Assembly: GCF_900240285.1 (NCBI RefSeq)
Contig: NZ_OESS01000002.1
Span: 1 to 64,000 of the forward strand
Direction of reading: 5' to 3'
DNA: 64,000 nt
Source of the DNA: Halobacillus sp. Marseille-P3879
GTDB taxonomy: Bacteria > Bacillota > Bacilli > Bacillales > Halobacillaceae
In this document: positions 59,575 through 64,000 of the stretch, in pieces
How positions within the stretch are numbered: position 1 is the first letter of the stretch
Layout of the letters: each line of letters starts with the position of its first letter
Program-made: the position numbers and the translations under genes
Notes under the pieces: model-generated
The model's database searches: none
What the model saw: the letters and a program-made list of their open reading frames with translations, nothing else
Told to the model about the DNA's origin: nothing

Positions 59575-60978
59575 TTGAAACCGCAAGATCAAGTTGAATT
59601 AGAAAAGGCGATCAGCGAAATTACTGAAATAGCAGACGGATTTGGTTTGGACTTCTACCCAATGCATTATGAAATCTGCCCTGACGATATTATTTATACA
59701 TTTGGTGCTTATGGTATGCCCACACGATTCTCTCATTGGAGCTTTGGGAAGCAATACTACAAGATGAAACTTCAATACGATTTAGGGTTAAGTAAAATAT
59801 ACGAGTTAGTTATTAATTCAAATCCATGCTATGCTTTTTTGTTGAATTCCAACAGTTTAATTCAAAACAAGTTAATTGTGGCTCATGTTTTAGCTCACTG
59901 TGATTTCTTTAAAAATAATGCTCGTTTTCAAAACACCAAACGGGATATGGTTGAGAGTATGGCGGCTACGGCTGAACGAATTGCAAGCTATGAGAAGAAA
60001 CACGGCAAAGAAGAGGTTGAATCTTTCCTGGATGCTGTGCTGGCTATTCAGGAGCATATTGATCCGTCCCTCGTAAGACCAAAATTAACATGGCAGAAAG
60101 ATGAGCCTCCAAGTGAGACGAAAAAGAAACGGACACCCTACGACGATTTGTGGAAATTGGGAGAGTCGCCGGATGAACCTGGTTTCAAAAAAAGTAAAAA
60201 GTTTCCTCCGCAGCCGGAGAAGGACCTGCTGTTATTCCTTGAGCAGTTCAGCAGAGAGCTGGAAGACTGGCAGTGTGACATTCTGACAATGATGCGGGAA
60301 GAAATGTTGTATTTCTGGCCGCAGCTGGAAACGAAAATTATGAACGAAGGATGGGCGTCTTACTGGCATGCTCGGATTATTAGAGAAATGGATTTAACGA
60401 GCGGGGAAGCTGTTGATTTTGCAAAATTAAACGCGAGTGTTGTACAGCCATCTAAAACACAGCTAAATCCTTATTACCTTGGATTGAAAATCTTCGAAGA
60501 TATAGAGAATCGATACAATCATCCGACAGAAGAAATGAAGCGTCACGGTGTAGAACCAGGTTCGGGACGGGAAAAGATGTTTGAAGTACGGGAAGTTGAA
60601 TCGGATCAAAGCTTTATCCGGAATTACTTGACGAAAGATCTTGTAAGAGACGAGGATTTATATTTATTCCAGAAGCAAGGACAAAAGTATAAAATTACAG
60701 ATAAAGATCATGAGGCTGTACGTGACCAACTCGTTACCATGAGGGTGAATGGAGGATTTCCTTATATCACCGTAGAAGATGGGGATTTTATGAAGAGTGG
60801 GGAGCTCTATTTAAAGCATCACTATGAAGACGTTGAACTTGATTTAACATATTTAGAGAAAACATTACCTTACATTTATCAGTTGTGGGGTCGTCCAGTG
60901 CACATTGAAACAAAAGTAGAGGATCGGGACGTGGCGTTTAGTTTTGGAGGTAAAAGAGTGCAGAAGAAATATTTATAA
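59575..60978 (+). CDS. spoVR: Stage V sporulation protein R (SpoVR)
   Basis: A 467-residue cytoplasmic protein needed for cortex formation in B. subtilis. Recognisable blocks are [20 protein letters not shown] near residue 22, the HxxxHxxFF-type segment [17 protein letters not shown] near 101, the [12 protein letters not shown] block near 258, and [15 protein letters not shown] near 346. TTG start with GGAGGGGGCAAC. It is the third member of the PrkA-YhbH-SpoVR group. A faint sporulation-type promoter (CATATA near 59539) is possible but not certain. Confidence 0.96.
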   Translation: MKPQDQVELEKAISEITEIADGFGLDFYPMHYEICPDDIIYTFGAYGMPTRFSHWSFGKQYYKMKLQYDLGLSKIYELVINSNPCYAFLLNSNSLIQNKLIVAHVLAHCDFFKNNARFQNTKRDMVESMAATAERIASYEKKHGKEEVESFLDAVLAIQEHIDPSLVRPKLTWQKDEPPSETKKKRTPYDDLWKLGESPDEPGFKKSKKFPPQPEKDLLLFLEQFSRELEDWQCDILTMMREEMLYFWPQLETKIMNEGWASYWHARIIREMDLTSGEAVDFAKLNASVVQPSKTQLNPYYLGLKIFEDIENRYNHPTEEMKRHGVEPGSGREKMFEVREVESDQSFIRNYLTKDLVRDEDLYLFQKQGQKYKITDKDHEAVRDQLVTMRVNGGFPYITVEDGDFMKSGELYLKHHYEDVELDLTYLEKTLPYIYQLWGRPVHIETKVEDRDVAFSFGGKRVQKKYL

Positions 60979-60983
60979 TCCTG

Positions 60984-61016
60984 CAGGGTCATCCGAGTTT
61001 CGGATGACCCTGTTTA
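60984..61016 (+). terminator. Terminator after spoVR
   Basis: CAGGGTCATCCGA-GTTT-CGGATGACCCTG hairpin followed by TTTA. Confidence 0.85.
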
Positions 61017-61119
61017 GGTCATTCGTCTCATATTCAGAAGATTTAATGAATACCACGACTGTCCTGCGTTTTTTTGGTAAACTAGTCTTTAAATAAAGTC
61101 GCTTCAAGGAGGCAGTATA

Positions 61120-62001
61120 ATGAGTGTGTACGATAACGTTTTAACACATAAGGGTTTTATCCACAAAGATGATTTAAATTACCCATTTGAAGAGAGAGGG
61201 TTGCAATTTGGTGATGGCATTTATGAAGTGATCCGTGTATATAAAGGACAATATTACTTAATAAATGAACACGTGGAAAGGTTATACAGATCGGCAGAAG
61301 CAGTAAAAATCGAAATCCCATTTACGAAAAAAGAAGTGTTTAATTATTTAGAGGAACTTCTATTAAAAAATAATATTAAAACCGATGCCAAAGTTTACTT
61401 ACAAATAACCAGAGGCTCAGCCCCGCGTGATCATGCTTTTCCTTTAAATACATCAGCAAATTTATACGCCTATGTCCAGGATCTGCCCAGGAAAATGGAG
61501 ATTATGCGTGATGGAGTAGCAGCGATTACTCAACCAGATGTCCGCTGGGATTGGTGTTATATTAAGAGTCTAAACCTGCTTCCGAACGTGATGGCTAAAC
61601 AGACGGCAAGTGAGCAAGGGTGTTTTGAAGCGATCCTGCACAAAGATGGAGAGGTTACGGAGTGCAGTTCGTCGAATATCTATTTAGTGAAAGAAGGAAA
61701 GGTGTACACCCATCCTGCAAAGAAAAATATTCTTCACGGTTGCGTAAGGATGAGAGTCGAACATTTTTGTAAAGAAAAAAATATCCCCTTTGTAGAAGAG
61801 GCCTTTCATGTGGAGGATATCCAGTATGCAGATGAACTCTTTTTGTCAAGCAGTACTGCTGAGGTTACCCCGGTTGTAAAAGTGGATGGAAAACCTGTGA
61901 GTAACGGAATGGTTGGAAAAGTAACAAGAAAGATGCAGGAGAAATACGAAAAGGATGCAGAGATTAACGAGGCTGCTTCCATTTTCGCGAAGGAAGTCTA
62001 G
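61120..62001 (+). CDS. dat: D-amino acid transaminase
   Basis: A 293-residue PLP-dependent enzyme of fold type IV that interconverts D-alanine and D-glutamate for the cell wall. The PLP lysine is in CYIKSLNLLPNVMAK near residue 146. The substrate/cofactor motif RGLQFGDGIYEVIRVYKGQY is near residue 26, and ECSSSNIYLVKEGKV near 183. Length and sequence fit the D-Ala aminotransferase branch, not branched-chain transaminases. ATG after AAGGAGG. Monocistronic or followed by the next small gene. Confidence 0.93.
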   Translation: MSVYDNVLTHKGFIHKDDLNYPFEERGLQFGDGIYEVIRVYKGQYYLINEHVERLYRSAEAVKIEIPFTKKEVFNYLEELLLKNNIKTDAKVYLQITRGSAPRDHAFPLNTSANLYAYVQDLPRKMEIMRDGVAAITQPDVRWDWCYIKSLNLLPNVMAKQTASEQGCFEAILHKDGEVTECSSSNIYLVKEGKVYTHPAKKNILHGCVRMRVEHFCKEKNIPFVEEAFHVEDIQYADELFLSSSTAEVTPVVKVDGKPVSNGMVGKVTRKMQEKYEKDAEINEAASIFAKEV

Positions 62002-62047
62002 TTTATGATATAATTACCCTGCTTACATTATCAGCAGGAGGGTTATC

Positions 62048-62482
62048 ATGAAGAAGATTAACCTTGAATTAACTGAAAAACAATACCAGACCCTGGTAGA
62101 ATCTGTATTCCTTGGAACATGGATGGTCAATTCAACAAAAATGGAACTAGATGAGGACTTTGAAGAAATAAGGGAGCTCGTACTCTCGAAGTATAAAGAA
62201 GCTGAACTTGAGGATAAAATCAGCTACCAGGAAGCTTTTGAAGTGTATGATCTGCATACTGATTATGAAAAACATTTATTTGAGAAATATGTAGATGAAT
62301 ATGAAGAATTCAGTTTCTGGGATATGCTTATTGAAAAGCTGTCTGAGAAGAGGTTGAAAGAAGAATACGGAGACATAAGTGTCCCGCTGTCAGATGAAAT
62401 GATAGAGCGTCGCTTACAAATTGAAGAGGAACTTGGCAAGGAATTGGAAGAACGTGGGTTAACCAATCTGGAATTGAAATAA
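62048..62482 (+). CDS. Hypothetical acidic protein (144 aa)
   Basis: A soluble, highly charged protein rich in Glu, Lys and Leu, with no membrane segment and no recognised motif. It begins MKKINLELTEKQYQTLVESV and is probably mostly helical. ATG has AGGAGGG at good spacing. It follows dat by 46 nt and may share its transcript. A terminator lies right after it. No family was recognised. Confidence 0.7.
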   Translation: MKKINLELTEKQYQTLVESVFLGTWMVNSTKMELDEDFEEIRELVLSKYKEAELEDKISYQEAFEVYDLHTDYEKHLFEKYVDEYEEFSFWDMLIEKLSEKRLKEEYGDISVPLSDEMIERRLQIEEELGKELEERGLTNLELK

Positions 62483-62491
62483 GTTAACTAA

Positions 62492-62530
62492 AACAAAGGG
62501 TGTACATAAGGTGGTGCATCCTTTGTTATT
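62492..62530 (+). terminator. Terminator after the hypothetical acidic protein
   Basis: AACAAAGG..TG / CA..CCTTTGTT hairpin followed by ATTTCTT. Confidence 0.7.
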
Positions 62531-62532
62531 TC

Positions 62533-62561
62533 TTGACAATTATATGTTGGAAAATTAAGAT
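62533..62561 (+). promoter_or_regulatory. Promoter of the TAXI transporter operon
   Basis: TTGACA (62533-62538, perfect), a 17-nt spacer and TAAGAT (62556-62561). It leaves a long 5' leader of about 200 nt. Confidence 0.6.
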
Positions 62562-62693
62562 TACTTTATGGTACTCAGTTCCTAGACTTTAATAAAGGTT
62601 TGCAATAAAATGAAAAGCTATTTTAAATTTTGAGATTTTCATGTAAAATGTGTTGTATATGTGAACTTTCATTACACTTTCGGGCGTTCATTT

Positions 62694-62731
62694 AAATTCA
62701 AATTGTACATATTACCAAACAATTTGAATTT
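62694..62731. promoter_or_regulatory. 13-bp inverted repeat in the TAXI leader
   Basis: AAATTCAAATTGT (62694-62706) and its exact complement ACAATTTGAATTT (62719-62731) are separated by 12 nt, 36 nt before the start codon. It is a candidate operator for a dimeric repressor or a translation-affecting stem. No T-run follows closely. Confidence 0.55.
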
Positions 62732-62767
62732 AATTGTTGTCATAAATAACAAAGGGGAGGAATTATC

Positions 62768-63772
62768 ATGTTTAGTAAGAAAAGCCTGTTAACTATTTCA
62801 ATGTTGTTAACGCTTTCTCTGATTCTATTCGCTTGTGGCGGCGGCACATCTGATGGCGGCGGCGATGACGAAGAAGGCGGCGGAGGAGCGGATGAACAAT
62901 TCATTCAAGTCCTCACTGGTGGTACTGAAGGTACTTATTACCCGCTTGGAGGTACGTTTGCTCAAGTTATTAATGATAACGTAGATGGAGTAGAAGAAGC
63001 TAATGCTACATCTACAGGTGCTTCCGTTGAGAATATGAACTCAATCAGTGAAGGGGACGGCGAAATTGCGTTTACCCAAACCGACATTGCTTCTTATGCT
63101 GCAGAAGGGGAAGTAATGTTCGACGAAGCAAATGAAGATTTCGGGGCAATTGGCACCCTTTATCCTGAAACCATTCAAATTGTAACCACTCAGGACAGCG
63201 GAATTGAAACAGTAGAAGACTTAGAAGGACAAACCGTTTCTGTCGGGGCACCGGGTTCTGGTACCTATGCCAATGCAGACAACATTTTGGAAATTCATGG
63301 TTTGGACATTGATGAGGATATTGAAGCTCGTGATCTTGATTTCGGTGATTCAACGACCGGTATTCAGGATGGTACAATCGACGCGGCCTTCATCACATCT
63401 GGTACTCCGACTGGTGCTGTTGAAAGCTTAGCTGCATCTGTAGACGTGAACATTGTCAGTGTTTCTGAGGATAAAGCGCAGGAATTAATGGATGAGTACA
63501 GCTATTATGCGGAAGATGAAGTACCAGAAGGAACATATGGCTTAGAAGAAGCGGTTCCAACTGTAGCCGTACAAGCCATGCTTGTGGCTCACAGTGATTT
63601 GAGTGAAGACATTGTCTACGATATCACAAAAGCTATTTTCGAAAATACAGACGCTATTTCACATGATAAGGGTGAACTAATTGATGCAGAAAGCGCACTT
63701 GATGGTGTAGGAGTCGACTTGCATCCTGGTGCCCAGAAGTATTTCGATGAAGAAGGAATTAGTGAAGAATAA
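62768..63772 (+). CDS. TAXI family TRAP transporter solute-binding lipoprotein
   Basis: A 334-residue extracytoplasmic solute receptor. The lipoprotein signal peptide ends LILFAC with the modified Cys near residue 22. A Gly/Asp/Glu linker (GGGTSDGGGDDEEGGGG) separates the anchor from the TAXI domain. The domain has VLTGGTEGTYYPLGGTFAQV near residue 48, TSTGASVENMN near 81, and SVGAPGSGTYANADNIL near 156. Such receptors feed a fused TRAP permease, often for dicarboxylates or amino acids. ATG after AAAGGGGAGG. The protein is acidic, as expected for an exposed protein of a halophile. Confidence 0.93.
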   Translation: MFSKKSLLTISMLLTLSLILFACGGGTSDGGGDDEEGGGGADEQFIQVLTGGTEGTYYPLGGTFAQVINDNVDGVEEANATSTGASVENMNSISEGDGEIAFTQTDIASYAAEGEVMFDEANEDFGAIGTLYPETIQIVTTQDSGIETVEDLEGQTVSVGAPGSGTYANADNILEIHGLDIDEDIEARDLDFGDSTTGIQDGTIDAAFITSGTPTGAVESLAASVDVNIVSVSEDKAQELMDEYSYYAEDEVPEGTYGLEEAVPTVAVQAMLVAHSDLSEDIVYDITKAIFENTDAISHDKGELIDAESALDGVGVDLHPGAQKYFDEEGISEE

Positions 63773-63794
63773 CATTAAATAGCAGAGTCTTACG

Positions 63795-63852
63795 GGGCTG
63801 TCTCGGGTTAAGTTGCGTTAAATGTAATAAACCTGGGAGCAGTCCCTTCTCA
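63795..63852 (+). terminator. Intercistronic hairpin after the TAXI receptor gene
   Basis: GGGGCTG..CTCGGGTT can pair, with G-U pairs, with AACCTGGGAGCAGTCCC. It would weaken transcription or protect the upstream mRNA, so that the receptor is made in excess of the permease. Confidence 0.45.
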
Positions 63853-63913
63853 TGTAAAAGATAGTCAGGAAATCACTGTATGAACTGCTACTTACTGGAT
63901 GATGGTGATCAGT

Positions 63914-64000
63914 ATGAAATTTAAAATTAATTACCTTATTACCGCTTTGCTCCTGACAGGAATGATAATGATGACTGTATGGGTATTTTATCCTTACCGA
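63914..64000 (+). CDS. Start of a membrane protein gene (partial; DUF1850-type by context)
   Basis: An ORF beginning ATG (GGTGATC upstream) runs off the window after 29 codons: MKFKINYLITALLLTGMIMM, then TVWVFYPYR. It is an N-terminal signal or anchor segment. TAXI receptor genes are commonly followed by a small DUF1850 protein and then the fused TRAP permease. This fits, but the visible part is too short to identify the family. Confidence 0.5.
   Translation, partial: MKFKINYLITALLLTGMIMMTVWVFYPYR

Overview
The window comes from a spore-forming, low-to-moderate G+C member of the Bacillaceae. The best fit is a moderately halophilic genus close to Halobacillus, Pontibacillus or Thalassobacillus. 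Evidence: a 23S-5S-tRNA block with the same tRNA order as the Bacillus subtilis rrnD-linked cluster; sporulation and germination genes (prkA, yhbH, spoVR, yhcN-like, two gerABC-type operons, sigI-rsgI); strong AGGAGG-type ribosome binding sites; and several very acidic extracytoplasmic proteins. The genus is inferred, not proven.

Layout. 1-1870: 3' end of a 23S rRNA gene, 5S rRNA and 15 tRNA genes. 1870-5230: an accessory strip with a decayed ISL3-family transposase, a small membrane protein, a DUF3231 protein, a DUF202 membrane protein and a tRNA-Gly locus. That locus is preceded by two tandem copies of a unit of about 143 bp made of the tRNA 5' half plus a structured spacer. 5327-10271: a COG3044 ATPase, queG, ogt, a yhbB-like amidase and trmL, close to the B. 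subtilis yhbA-yhbB-cspR order. 10444-13960: a 31-codon peptide gene, a Gly/Pro/Tyr-rich protein, an acidic lipoprotein and the lipM-lipA lipoylation pair. 14219-25709: prkA, then a polyphosphate pair (ppx-ppk) and the 2-oxoglutarate dehydrogenase pair (odhA-odhB), then yhbH. 25831-32044: a K+/H+-type antiporter, proC, two PH-domain membrane proteins and a purine permease. 32143-45744: two complete ger operons flanking a nucleoside transporter, a MATE exporter, a MurG-like enzyme and an aldo/keto reductase. 45866-46555: a dead IS1182-family element with intact inverted ends and a target duplication. 46574-53746: a second DUF3231 protein, a DUF389 protein, a BmrCD-like heterodimeric ABC exporter behind an attenuator leader, and an HtrA-like protease. 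54092-64000: sigI-rsgI, a GNAT-nitrilase fusion, a yhdB-like gene, a YhcN-like lipoprotein, spoVR, D-amino acid transaminase and the start of a TAXI-type TRAP operon.

How it fits together. Much of the window serves the spore cycle: PrkA, YhbH and SpoVR form a known co-occurring trio, the Ger proteins and YhcN-like lipoprotein belong to dormancy and germination, and D-amino acid transaminase feeds the cell wall. Carbon control is visible as cre-like sites just downstream of the odhA and nucleoside transporter promoters. LipM and LipA make the lipoyl cofactor that OdhB needs.

The strongest candidates for something undescribed are the tandem tRNA-Gly half-gene array (4842-5202) and the compact leader peptide/terminator arrangement before the BmrCD-like exporter (48764-49125). 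Three small genes with strong ribosome binding sites (10444-10539, 35894-36013, 41758-41949) are also easy to miss. No CRISPR array or intact prophage was seen.
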